NCBI GenBank assembly: GCA_963664655.2
Contig: OY761554.1
Span: 2,294,001 to 2,358,000, forward strand
Origin: Desulfospira sp963664655
Lineage (GTDB): Bacteria > Desulfobacterota > Desulfobacteria > Desulfobacterales > Desulfobacteraceae
Reading direction: 5' to 3'
Length of the DNA stretch: 64,000 nucleotides
Shown here piece by piece: positions 41,838-50,519 of this stretch. Numbering within the stretch: position 1 is the first letter of the stretch; each line of letters starts with the position of its first letter. A program made the position numbers and the translations under genes. A model generated the notes under the pieces. The model was given only the letters and a program-made list of their open reading frames with translations, did not search any database and had not been told where the DNA came from.

Positions 41838-44030
41838 TTACCGCTGCATCAGCATGTCTTTAAGGCCTGACCGGCGGAGCCGGGACCGGTTGTTTTCAAA
41901 GGCGATTTCAAAGGCCCGGGATGACCCCACAACAATGGTCAGCTCCCGGCCTCGGGTGATGGCGGTGTAAAGCAGGTTGCGCTGGAGAAGGGGGAAATGG
42001 GCCAGCGTCAGGGCGATGATCACGGCCGGGTATTCAGAGCCCTGGGATTTGTGGATAGAGACCGCATAGGCCAGGGTCAGTTCATCTAACTCCGGCACAT
42101 CGTATGCCACGGTGCGGCCTTCAAAATCCACGGTTACCCGGCCTTCTTTTTTGTCCACGGAAAGGATGGTGCCGATGTCCCCGTTGAAGACGTCTTTTTC
42201 ATAGTTGTTTTTCAGGTGCATGACCTTGTCCCCTTCTCGAAATATCATGCCCCGGCTGGGGACACCGTCTTTGTCCGGGTTCAGGACGGCCTGGAGTTGC
42301 TGGTTTAAGTTGATGGTGCCGGCGTCTCCCCGGTGCATGGGGGTCAGGACCTGGACTTCGCCGATATGGGGAAAGGCTTTGGGTATTCGGTTTGAACACA
42401 GCTCCTGGATGGTTTCCACCACCCGGGCAGGACTATGGGTTTCGATAAAATAAAATTCGGACAAACTGTCCTTGTCCTGTTTTTGTTTTAGATCGGGGAG
42501 CTTGCCGTTACGGATGCTGTGGGCGTGGGCAATGATGGGGCTTTGCTCGGCCTGGCGGAAAATCCGGGTCAATGAAAACACATTGACCTGGCCGGATTCA
42601 ATGATGTCGGACAGCACGTTTCCCGGGCCCACAGAGGGCAGCTGAAAGGTGTCGCCCACCAGAATCAGAAAGGCCCTTGCCGGCATGGCCTCCATCAGGC
42701 GGTACATCAGCAGGGTGTCCACCATAGACGCCTCATCCACCACAAAAACGTCCAGGTTAAGGGGGTTGGTAAAGCCGTATTCAAACTGCCCGGTGTCCTG
42801 GTTGTATCCCAAAAGCTTGTGAAGGGTGAAGGCTTTTTTGCCGGTCACCTGGGACAGGCGGCGGGCAGCCCTGCCCGTGGGCGCCCCTAATACCACAGAG
42901 AGGCGAAGTTTCCTGAACACCGCGCACAGAGCCCGGATCAGGGTGGTTTTGCCGGTGCCGGGTCCGCCGGTAATCACCGAAATTTTCCGGGCAATCACCT
43001 GGGACACCACATGAAGCTGTTCTTCCGAGAGTTTTACGGCCAGGGAGGAAAGGACCTGTTCCAAGATGACATCGTCACTGACCTGATGTTCGGGAGCAGG
43101 CATGGACAGCAGGGCCTTGATTCTTGATGCGATGAGATTCTCTGCTTTAAACAGGTGGCTTAGGTAAACCCGGTCCTGAGGGGCGCCGGTTTCCTGATCT
43201 TCATTGGTGGCGTCGGGCAGGTCCGGGGAAAAGATGGTGATTTCCCCGTCCCGTTCCAGGTCCCGTAAACAGTCTTCAATAATGTCTGGATCGACTCCGG
43301 CGGTTGTTGCGCAGTCGGCAATGAGTTCCTGCTTTGGGGCATAGACATGGCCGTCCTGCTCAAAATCGGCCAGCCGGCAGACCAGGCAGGCCGACAGGCG
43401 GCCGGCATCCTCTTTTTCAACCCCTAAGGACCGGGCCAGCCGGTCGGCGGATTTGAAATCCAGTTGAGGAATATCCCGGGCCAGCCGGTAGGGCTCGGTT
43501 TCAAGAATGTCTAATGCATTGGCACCATAGGTTTTTAAAATTGGGCCGGCATGGGACAGTCCCAGGCCCTTGTCCTGGATAAAGCCCATGACCCGGCGCA
43601 CGGAATGGTGGCGGTTCCATGCCATTTCAATGGCCTGGCTTTTGGCCTTGCCGATGCCGTGAACCTCCAGGAGTTTGTGCGGCTGGTTTTCAATGACCTC
43701 AAGTGTCTGTTCGCCAAACCGGTCTACGATCCGGTCGCAAAGGGAATGGCTTAAGCCCTTGATCAGTCCGGACCCTAAGTATTTCCGGATTCCGGATATG
43801 GTGGCCGGGAGGGTGACCTTAAAGGACTGGGCAGTGAACTGGTCCCCGTATTTGGGGTGGGTTGTCCACTTTCCGTCAAGGCTTAAGGTTTCGCCTTCCG
43901 ATATCCCGGGCAGACAGCCGGTGACGGTAATGGGATCGGCAACCCCTGCCACCCGTATCCGGCAGACCGTATAATGGTTGTCGGGGTTCTGGAACGTGAT
44001 CCCGGTGAGAACGCCTTTAATGGTGATCAT
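41838..44030 (-). CDS. recD2: RecD2-type ATP-dependent DNA helicase
   Basis: 730 residues, the usual RecD2 length. Order: N-terminal OB-like part (MITIKGVLTGITFQNPDNHYTVCRI), helix-hairpin-helix repeats (LEVHGIGKAKSQAIEMAW), then SF1B helicase motifs: Walker A ITGGPGTGKTTLIRAL at about 350-365, GAPTGRAARRLSQVTG, VVDEASMVDTLLMYRL, LVGDTFQLPSVGPG, and the C-terminal LAYAVSIHKSQGSEYPAV. It is a 5'-3' helicase for DNA repair working outside RecBCD. It is the first core gene after the integron; the heptanucleotide repeat at 44041 lies just upstream. Confidence 0.95.
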   Translation of the reverse strand: MITIKGVLTGITFQNPDNHYTVCRIRVAGVADPITVTGCLPGISEGETLSLDGKWTTHPKYGDQFTAQSFKVTLPATISGIRKYLGSGLIKGLSHSLCDRIVDRFGEQTLEVIENQPHKLLEVHGIGKAKSQAIEMAWNRHHSVRRVMGFIQDKGLGLSHAGPILKTYGANALDILETEPYRLARDIPQLDFKSADRLARSLGVEKEDAGRLSACLVCRLADFEQDGHVYAPKQELIADCATTAGVDPDIIEDCLRDLERDGEITIFSPDLPDATNEDQETGAPQDRVYLSHLFKAENLIASRIKALLSMPAPEHQVSDDVILEQVLSSLAVKLSEEQLHVVSQVIARKISVITGGPGTGKTTLIRALCAVFRKLRLSVVLGAPTGRAARRLSQVTGKKAFTLHKLLGYNQDTGQFEYGFTNPLNLDVFVVDEASMVDTLLMYRLMEAMPARAFLILVGDTFQLPSVGPGNVLSDIIESGQVNVFSLTRIFRQAEQSPIIAHAHSIRNGKLPDLKQKQDKDSLSEFYFIETHSPARVVETIQELCSNRIPKAFPHIGEVQVLTPMHRGDAGTINLNQQLQAVLNPDKDGVPSRGMIFREGDKVMHLKNNYEKDVFNGDIGTILSVDKKEGRVTVDFEGRTVAYDVPELDELTLAYAVSIHKSQGSEYPAVIIALTLAHFPLLQRNLLYTAITRGRELTIVVGSSRAFEIAFENNRSRLRRSGLKDMLMQR

Positions 44031-44039
44031 GGCATTCTG

Positions 44040-44069
44040 AAAGGATGAAGGATGAAGGATGAAGGATGA
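44040..44069. repeat. Heptanucleotide tandem repeat (AAGGATG)4
   Basis: Four perfect copies of AAGGATG, followed by AAAAG, lie in the 54-bp gap between the gmhB-like gene and the recD2 start. Upstream of the recD2 ATG by about 10 bp, so copy-number change would alter leader length, not the reading frame. Confidence 0.8.
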
Positions 44070-44084
44070 AAAGAGCGCATCGTG

Positions 44085-44651
44085 CTAAGACCGGCTGGCA
44101 ATGATCCAGCGGGCGGCCTGGTACAGGTTGTCGGCAAAATGGTCCGGGGTGATGCCGTTTTGCGTTAAGGCCTTTCGGGCCGAAAGGCCTTTGCCGGTGG
44201 CCACCAGGCAGGTGGCACCGCATCCGGCGTTTATGCCGCACTCAATATCCTTGGCTGAGTCGCCTATCATGATGGCGGTGTGAAGGTCTATGGCGTATTT
44301 TTCCCGGGCCTGAAGGATCAGGCCGGGCAGGGGCTTTCTACAGGAACAGCCCTGGTCCGGCGCATGGGGGCAATAAAAAACATCCTTTATCCGGCCCCCG
44401 GCGGCGGCAACGCCCTTTGTCATCTTTTCAAAGATGGCTTCAAGGACGGCAATGCCCACCATTTTCCGGCCGATCATGGACTGGTTGGTGATAATAATGA
44501 CCTCAAATCCGTTGTGATTGAGCAGGGCCACAGCTTCCGGGCTTCGGGGAATAAAGAAAAATTCCTCCGGGGACTTGATATAGGCGTCAGAGTCTTCATT
44601 AATGACCCCGTCCCGGTCCAGAAAAATTATTTTTTCATTAGGTCCCATCAT
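44085..44651 (-). CDS. gmhB: D-glycero-D-manno-heptose 1,7-bisphosphate 7-phosphatase (GmhB-like HAD)
   Basis: 188 residues. HAD motifs: IIFLDRDGVINEDSD (catalytic aspartates), IIITNQS, CSCRKPLPGLIL and MIGDSAKDIECG. The zinc-binding loop CPHAPDQGCSC is the GmhB signature. It removes the C7 phosphate in ADP-heptose biosynthesis for LPS core. A second ATG one codon in is equally possible. It precedes recD2 by about 55 bp. Confidence 0.92.
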   Translation of the reverse strand: MMGPNEKIIFLDRDGVINEDSDAYIKSPEEFFFIPRSPEAVALLNHNGFEVIIITNQSMIGRKMVGIAVLEAIFEKMTKGVAAAGGRIKDVFYCPHAPDQGCSCRKPLPGLILQAREKYAIDLHTAIMIGDSAKDIECGINAGCGATCLVATGKGLSARKALTQNGITPDHFADNLYQAARWIIASRS

Positions 44652-44715
44652 CTATTCATCAGGTAATTAGGCTGAAGACGGAAGGCGTTTGGGTTTGGTA
44701 TCTGGCGGAAAACCC

Positions 44716-44841
44716 GTGTTTGGACGAAAAGTTGCCCAGATGCAAGGCGCATAAAAATTTGCAACCGGAGCACCCATGGGGTTGTGAGGATTGCAGATTT
44801 TTCTGCAACACAGCAGAGGGGTGACTTTTCGTTCAAACACC
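44716..44841. repeat. Inverted-repeat element (126 bp)
   Basis: GTGTTTGGACGAAAAGTTGCCC at the left pairs with the complement of the right end, GGTGACTTTTCGTTCAAACAC. The interior holds a second palindromic part (GCAAATTTTTATGCGCC-like strand with TTGCAACCGG). A partial copy lies at 11503-11548. MITE- or REP-like; it sits between gmhB and rlpA. Confidence 0.65.
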
Positions 44842-44843
44842 AT

Positions 44844-45641
44844 TTATTCTCCTACGGGAAAGGCGCTCTTAAACAACCCTTGTTCCACAAGCCGGTCACT
44901 GAACTGCGTGGCATCGTTAACATTGGAAAAATGTCCGATCCTTACCCTGTAAAACCGGCCCCGGTAATCCTCATAGGTGACCATGTGGGCGTTCTGATAG
45001 GATCTGGCCAGCATGTCCCGGTAGTTCTGGGCGTTGGCAAAGCTTTTAAAGGCCCCCACCTGTACCGAGAAATTCCCCTTCCAGTAATCCATGGGTTTAA
45101 ATGCAATGGGCGTGCGGCTGTTTTTGGCATAGGAAACCGCACTGCCCAGGGCCGTGACCCTGACCTTTGCCGTGCCCTTGTCCGCAATGCCGATTTTTTT
45201 GGCCCCGGTATAAGACAGGTCTATAATCCGCCCTCGCACAAAGGGGCCCCTGTCATTGATTCTTACCCTGATTTTTTTGCCGTTTTCAAGGTTGTGAACC
45301 TCCACCCATGTTTCCATGGGAAGGGTTTTATGGGCCGCGGTCATGGCATACATGTTATAGGTTTCGCCGTTGGAGGTTTTCCGGCCATGAAATTTTTTGC
45401 CGTACCAGGACGCAATACCGGTCTGGGAAAATCCATTGGCATCGGGAATGGGGTAGTATTTTTTCCCATTTATCCGGTAGGGCTTCTGGGTGGCCGGGGC
45501 AGTGCCTGAATCATAGTTCCGGGAGGAATAACTGCCGTAATAATCGGCTTCCACCTGTTTGGAACAGCCGGACAGAAAAAAAATGATCAGGATCAAGAAA
45601 CCGACCAGGGCAGGGAATGAGTTCAATAATTTGGGTTTCAT
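44844..45641 (-). CDS. rlpA: RlpA-family lipoprotein with SPOR domain
   Basis: 265 residues. Signal peptide with lipobox (LIIFFLSGCSKQ), so an outer-membrane lipoprotein is expected. The RlpA double-psi barrel (about 95-185) contains GIASWYGKKFHGRKTSNGE, and IRVRINDRGPFVRGRIIDLS with catalytic His/Asp positions. The C-terminal SPOR domain (about 190-262: NFSVQVGAFKSFANAQNYRDML...) binds denuded septal peptidoglycan. RlpA members are septal lytic transglycosylases. Start overlaps the lon stop by 4 bp. Confidence 0.93.
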   Translation of the reverse strand: MKPKLLNSFPALVGFLILIIFFLSGCSKQVEADYYGSYSSRNYDSGTAPATQKPYRINGKKYYPIPDANGFSQTGIASWYGKKFHGRKTSNGETYNMYAMTAAHKTLPMETWVEVHNLENGKKIRVRINDRGPFVRGRIIDLSYTGAKKIGIADKGTAKVRVTALGSAVSYAKNSRTPIAFKPMDYWKGNFSVQVGAFKSFANAQNYRDMLARSYQNAHMVTYEDYRGRFYRVRIGHFSNVNDATQFSDRLVEQGLFKSAFPVGE

Positions 45642-47992
45642 AGGTTGAATGCGTTTTTCAGAACATCCTCCATTTGATCCGTAAAATAAAAATCCATATG
45701 GGTTTTAATGTGGTCCGGCACTTCTTCCATGTCTTTTTCATTCCACAAGGGCAGGATAAGCGACCGGATGCCGGCCCTGTGCGCGGCAATGACTTTTTCT
45801 TTAATGCCGCCCACGGGCAGCAGGTCTCCGCGTAAGGTGATTTCACCGGTCATGGCCAGGCGGGGCCTGACCCTCTGCCCGCAGACCAGAGAGGACAGGG
45901 CGGTCAGGATAGTCACCCCGGCAGAGGGGCCGTCCTTGGGGATGGCGCCTTCGGGGACATGGACATGGATGTCATGGGTTTTAAAAAAGGATTCATCCAC
46001 TTTGAGGTTTTCCGCATTGGCCCGGATATAGCTTAAGGCTGTTCTGGCCGACTCTTTCATGACATCCCCTAACTGGCCGGTCAGGGTCAGCCTGCCGTTG
46101 CCTTTCATGGCGGCGGCCTCCACAAAGAGGATCTCGCCGCCCACCGGGGTCCAGGCCAGGCCCACCACCACCCCCGGCTTTTTAACACTCAAGGCCAGGT
46201 CCGGCATGTTCCTGACCGGGCCTAAATATTCGGGAATGTCCTTTTGGCGGATCACCAGGCTTTGGGCCTTGTCTTCGGCCACTTTGGCGGCCACCCCCCG
46301 GCAGACCGTGCCGATTTCCCGTTCCAGGTTGCGAAGCCCGGATTCCCGGGTATACCCGGATATGATCCGTTTGACGGCCCCCGGGGTGATTTTGATCTGG
46401 CCGGCAGTAAGGCCGTTGGCTTCCCGCTGCCGGGGAATCAGGTACCGGGTGGCGATTTTAAGCTTTTCGTCCTCGGTGTAGCCGTTCAGCTCCAAAACCT
46501 CCATGCGGTCCCGCAAGGGGGCGGGAATGGTATGCAGCACATTGGCCGTGGTTAAGAACATGACATCGGACAGGTCAAAGGGCACGTCCAGGTAATGATC
46601 GGAAAAGGAAAAATTCTGCTCCGGGTCCAGAACCTCAAGCAGGGCAGAGGACGGGTCCCCGTGGTAGGAGGTATCTACTTTGTCTATTTCATCCAGCATG
46701 AACACCGGATTCTTTTTTCCGGCCTTTCGAAGGTGCTGGATAATTCTTCCGGGAAGCGCCCCCACATAGGTTCTCCGGTGCCCCCTGATCTCCGCCTCGT
46801 CCCTTACCCCGCCCAGGGCGATTCTGACAAATTTCCGGCCTAAAGCCCTGGCAATGGAACGGCCCAGGGAGGTTTTGCCGGTTCCCGGAGGGCCCACAAA
46901 GCAGAGAATAGGGCCTTTGGAATCCTTTTTTAGCTTTCTGACGGCCAGGTATTCCAGGATCCGTTTTTTGGGTTTTTCAAGGCCGAAATGATCCTGGTTC
47001 AGCACCTGCCGGGCTTTGGGGATATCCAGCCGGTCTTTGGACGCCTCATTCCAGGGAAGGGAGGTCAGCCAGTCCAGATAGGTGGACGCCACCACATATT
47101 CCGAAGACGAGGGATGCATCCTGGAAAGGCGCAAAAGCTCCCGGTCCGCCTCTTTTGCAGCCTCTTCCGGGAGCTGTTTTTTCTTGATCAATGCCTTGTA
47201 TTCAAGAATTTCAACCCCTTGGTCTTCGTTTTCCCCAAGCTCTTCCTTGATGGCCTTGAGCTGCTGGCGCAGATAGTATTCTCGCTGGCGCTTGTCCATG
47301 TCCTCCTTGACCTGGCTCTGGATTTTGGAGCCCATTTCAAGAATTTCGAGCTGGTCATTGACCATCCGGGTGACTTTTTTCAGCCGCCGGGTCACATCAA
47401 GAAGTTCAATGACCTTTTGTTTCTCCAGCACCGGGGCATTGATGGTAGAGGCCACCATATCGGCCAGGACATTGGGTTCCTGAATGGTCTTGATCATCTG
47501 GCTTAACTCAGAGGGCAGGCCCGGGGACAGGTCCACTATTTTTTCATACTGATCAACGATATTGGCCATCAAGGCCCGGTTTTCCACGCTGGCCTGGCTG
47601 TTTTTGCTTTCCATGACCTCAATGCGGGCCTGCATATAGGGCTTTCCATGGAGAAATTCAAGGACCTTGAACCGGTTTAGCCCCTGGATCATCAGCTGGG
47701 CTTTGTCATCTTCCATCTTGGACATTTTCAGGATCATGGCCACGGCCCCGATTTTAAAAAGGTCTTCGGCCGTATGCTTTGTGTTGATGTCCGACCGCCG
47801 GGACAGCAGCAGCCCGAGCATCCGGTTGCCGGCCATGGCTTCGTCAATCAGGTCCACGGCCTCCTTCTGGACCAGAACCAGGGGCAGCACCATTTTGGGA
47901 AACAAATTGGTATCCACAATGGGAAGAATGGGGATGGTCTGGGGGATATGGGCGCTGGCGATTTGTGTTGAATGGGGGCTTAGGTCATCCAT
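45638..47992 (-). CDS. lon: ATP-dependent Lon protease
   Basis: 784 residues, typical LonA. The N-terminal substrate-recognition domain starts TIPILPIVDTNLFPKMVLPL. The AAA+ module has Walker A CFVGPPGTGKTSLG at about 365-378, Walker B VFMLDEIDKV and sensor GYTEDEKLKIA. The protease domain has catalytic Ser in KDGPSAGVTI (about 691) and Lys in GGIKEKVIAAHRAG. Degrades damaged and regulatory proteins in the cytosol. It is followed by rlpA (4-bp overlap) and preceded, across 141 bp, by an Hsp20 gene on the same strand. Confidence 0.97.
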   Translation of the reverse strand: MDDLSPHSTQIASAHIPQTIPILPIVDTNLFPKMVLPLVLVQKEAVDLIDEAMAGNRMLGLLLSRRSDINTKHTAEDLFKIGAVAMILKMSKMEDDKAQLMIQGLNRFKVLEFLHGKPYMQARIEVMESKNSQASVENRALMANIVDQYEKIVDLSPGLPSELSQMIKTIQEPNVLADMVASTINAPVLEKQKVIELLDVTRRLKKVTRMVNDQLEILEMGSKIQSQVKEDMDKRQREYYLRQQLKAIKEELGENEDQGVEILEYKALIKKKQLPEEAAKEADRELLRLSRMHPSSSEYVVASTYLDWLTSLPWNEASKDRLDIPKARQVLNQDHFGLEKPKKRILEYLAVRKLKKDSKGPILCFVGPPGTGKTSLGRSIARALGRKFVRIALGGVRDEAEIRGHRRTYVGALPGRIIQHLRKAGKKNPVFMLDEIDKVDTSYHGDPSSALLEVLDPEQNFSFSDHYLDVPFDLSDVMFLTTANVLHTIPAPLRDRMEVLELNGYTEDEKLKIATRYLIPRQREANGLTAGQIKITPGAVKRIISGYTRESGLRNLEREIGTVCRGVAAKVAEDKAQSLVIRQKDIPEYLGPVRNMPDLALSVKKPGVVVGLAWTPVGGEILFVEAAAMKGNGRLTLTGQLGDVMKESARTALSYIRANAENLKVDESFFKTHDIHVHVPEGAIPKDGPSAGVTILTALSSLVCGQRVRPRLAMTGEITLRGDLLPVGGIKEKVIAAHRAGIRSLILPLWNEKDMEEVPDHIKTHMDFYFTDQMEDVLKNAFNL

Positions 47993-48133
47993 GAACTGTC
48001 CTCGTGAAGGGTTTGAATCCTTCGTTGATGTGGTGCTGCCGGGATTTATGTAAAACTGCGCTCATATGTGATGCGTCACCTCAATGTGTTTTTGTAAATA
48101 AACCCGGGAAGGATTCCGGGCTGCCCGGGGCGG

Positions 48134-48586
48134 TCAGGCAAAATCTATGGATATATTCCTTTTATGCTCCATGGTCTGGGGCTGGGATTTTCCTAGAGTT
48201 AATTTGAGAAATCCATTGGTAAATGTCGCGGATACCTTTTCCACATCAATGGCGCTGGGCAGGTACAACACCCTCTCAAACTGGCCAAATTGAATTTCGG
48301 CCAGCCGATAGGTGGCCGTGGGGTGGGGCTGGTTGTTTTTCCGGGTCCCGGTGATTTTCACGGCCTTGCCGGAAACTTCGATAATGATATCTTCTTTCTT
48401 TACACCGGCAATCTCAGCCTGGATGATGATCTCCTCCCGGGTTTCAAACATATCCATCTGGGGCTTGAAGATTGGCTTTGAAAAACAGAACATGGGGCTG
48501 ACCGACTGAAACATATTTTCAAAAGATTTCTCCTGTCCCGAATGTGTTTCTATGCTGTCTCCGAACCTGATTTCAATATGTTTCAT
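48134..48586 (-). CDS. Hsp20-family small heat-shock protein
   Basis: 150 residues. The alpha-crystallin domain is recognised by MDMFETREEIIIQAEIAGVKKEDIIIEVSGKAVKITGTRK, the central QFGQFERVLYLPSAIDVEKVSATFTNGFLKLTLGK, and a short C-terminal tail. It is an ATP-independent holdase. Placement directly upstream of lon on the same strand suggests a proteostasis cluster. No CIRCE or clear heat-shock promoter was recognised. Confidence 0.92.
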   Translation of the reverse strand: MKHIEIRFGDSIETHSGQEKSFENMFQSVSPMFCFSKPIFKPQMDMFETREEIIIQAEIAGVKKEDIIIEVSGKAVKITGTRKNNQPHPTATYRLAEIQFGQFERVLYLPSAIDVEKVSATFTNGFLKLTLGKSQPQTMEHKRNISIDFA

Positions 48587-48827
48587 ATGTCCGCCGCAGG
48601 CCGTCGGAACATATCCGGATCAGCCCAAATTAAAAATTGAAACGAAACCCCCTGATGTATGTTACACCTTCGCTGTAAAGATAATGTCATAAAACAGCAG
48701 GTTAACTTGTAAAAAAATACCATTTGAAGGCGCCCTTGTAAAGCGCAATCGAAAAACAGGCTGTAAATTGGGGCCGTTTTTCTCAGCCGGCCCGCCCTTC
48801 TATGGGGTAATCTTTACGGTTCAATTT

Positions 48828-50429
48828 TTATTGGTCTAGGGTCTGCCTGAGCGTCCGGGAAAATTCGAACATGGAATAAGGTTTCCGGATCAGCCCGTGG
48901 TATTTCTCTTCAGACATCTTCTGCTCCTCCCGGGAATGGCCGGCTGCCAGAAGAATTTTCACATCTTTTCGCATTCTCTTGATTTCGGCGGCAAGCTGTG
49001 TGAAATCCATCTTCATCATGGGGACATCCAGGGCCACCAGAAGGATTTCATCCCCGTACATGGAGAATATTTTCAAGGCCTCCATGCCGTCTCTGGCCGT
49101 GATGACGTTATATCCATGTTCCACAAGAAATTTTTTGCCCTGAATAAAGCCATTTTCCTTTTCATCCACCACCAGAATGGTTTCCGTTCCCTTGATTCCG
49201 GGATCAAGTTCACGGGTGTTGAGAAGCTCGCCGGGCCCGGCCCCGGGCAATGCCGGGAGACAGACATGAAAGATGGACCCCCTGCCAAGCTCGCTGTCCA
49301 CCGTGATAAACCCGCCATGGTTTTTGATGATGCCAAATACCGTGGACAAACCTAAGCCCCGGCCTTTTTTATCGCCCACCTCTTTGGTGGAGAAAAACGG
49401 GTCAAATATTTTCTTTTGAATTTCCCTGCCCATGCCCACGCCGGTATCTTTGATGCTGATTCGAATATAATCGCCGGGCTCCACGGTAAAGGGATAGTCA
49501 TGGTTTTCAGGCACCGTGAAATTCCGGGTGGATACAAAAATTTTACCGTGGTCGGCAATGGCTTCAGATGCGTTTAGCAGCAGGTTAAGGCAGACCTGTT
49601 CCAACTGGGCCTGATCGCCTTCAATGGTGGCCAGGCCTTTTTCAAGGGATTTGCTAAGATCCATATCCTTTCGGGTGGAACCAAAAATATCCAGGGCAAT
49701 GGACACTACATTGTTCACATCCAGGGGTATGATCTGGTATTTTCCGCCCCGGGCAAAGCCTAAAAGCCGGTTGGTCAGTTCAGCGGCGGTTCCCACCAGT
49801 TCTTTGATCTGGTGGATGTGTGAGGCAATTTTTTCTGTGGCGGTTAAATCAATCCGCATCAGGGACAGGTGACCCTGGATGCCCATTAATATATTATTGA
49901 AATCATGTGAAATCCCGCCGGCCAGGACCCCGATGGCTTCCATTTTCTGAGCCTGCTGAAGCTGGATCTGGAGGCTTTTGATCTCGGAGATGTCCGTGAC
50001 AATCAAGACGGTTCCCTTTTCCGGACTTCGGGGATCCAGCAAAGACGCCCTGACCCGACAGTCCATAACGGTTCCGTCTTTTCGGGCCAGACAGGTTTCA
50101 AGAAGGGCGATGCCAAATTTTTCCATCCCGGACGACAGCTGTCTGCGGGCCCGGTAAAAATCGCTCTTTGAGGCAAAAAATGCCCGAAGGTCAATCCCCT
50201 TGAGGGTTCCGAACTCATAGCCGAGCATGGCATATAAATTTTCATTGGCCCAGACAAGGGTCCCGCTGGAGACAATCCCGATTCCGGCAGGCAAGGTTGC
50301 CAGAATATTTTTCATCTGGTTCAGTGTCAGACAGTCCTGGTCTGAAATTACACTGCAATCGCAGGATCCGATCTCATCAATGAGATTTTCCATCTCCATA
50401 CGGCCGTCCTTTTGCCTTTGAGTTGTCAT
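48828..50429 (-). CDS. PAS-domain sensor histidine kinase with C-terminal receiver-like domain
   Basis: 533 residues, no membrane segment, so cytosolic. PAS domain at about 35-150 (ILATLPAGIGIVSSGTLVWANENLYAMLGY). HisKA with AGGISHDFNNILMGIQGHLSLM (phospho-His) at about 170. HATPase_c has NLLLNASEAI, IKDTGVGMGREIQKKIFDPFFSTKEVGDKKGRGLGLSTV. The C-terminal receiver-like domain (TILVVDEKENGFIQGKKFL; LLVALDVPMMKMDF) keeps the Asp but its acidic pair is altered. GGAG precedes the ATG. Diverges from lnt; partner unknown. Confidence 0.92.
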   Translation of the reverse strand: MTTQRQKDGRMEMENLIDEIGSCDCSVISDQDCLTLNQMKNILATLPAGIGIVSSGTLVWANENLYAMLGYEFGTLKGIDLRAFFASKSDFYRARRQLSSGMEKFGIALLETCLARKDGTVMDCRVRASLLDPRSPEKGTVLIVTDISEIKSLQIQLQQAQKMEAIGVLAGGISHDFNNILMGIQGHLSLMRIDLTATEKIASHIHQIKELVGTAAELTNRLLGFARGGKYQIIPLDVNNVVSIALDIFGSTRKDMDLSKSLEKGLATIEGDQAQLEQVCLNLLLNASEAIADHGKIFVSTRNFTVPENHDYPFTVEPGDYIRISIKDTGVGMGREIQKKIFDPFFSTKEVGDKKGRGLGLSTVFGIIKNHGGFITVDSELGRGSIFHVCLPALPGAGPGELLNTRELDPGIKGTETILVVDEKENGFIQGKKFLVEHGYNVITARDGMEALKIFSMYGDEILLVALDVPMMKMDFTQLAAEIKRMRKDVKILLAAGHSREEQKMSEEKYHGLIRKPYSMFEFSRTLRQTLDQ

Positions 50430-50519
50430 GGTAGTATCTCCATTTGAATAAATTGACTACCAATTGATTAATTGATACTTAATATCATAATCTTTTACAG
50501 AATTTAAGGCCAATTAAAA

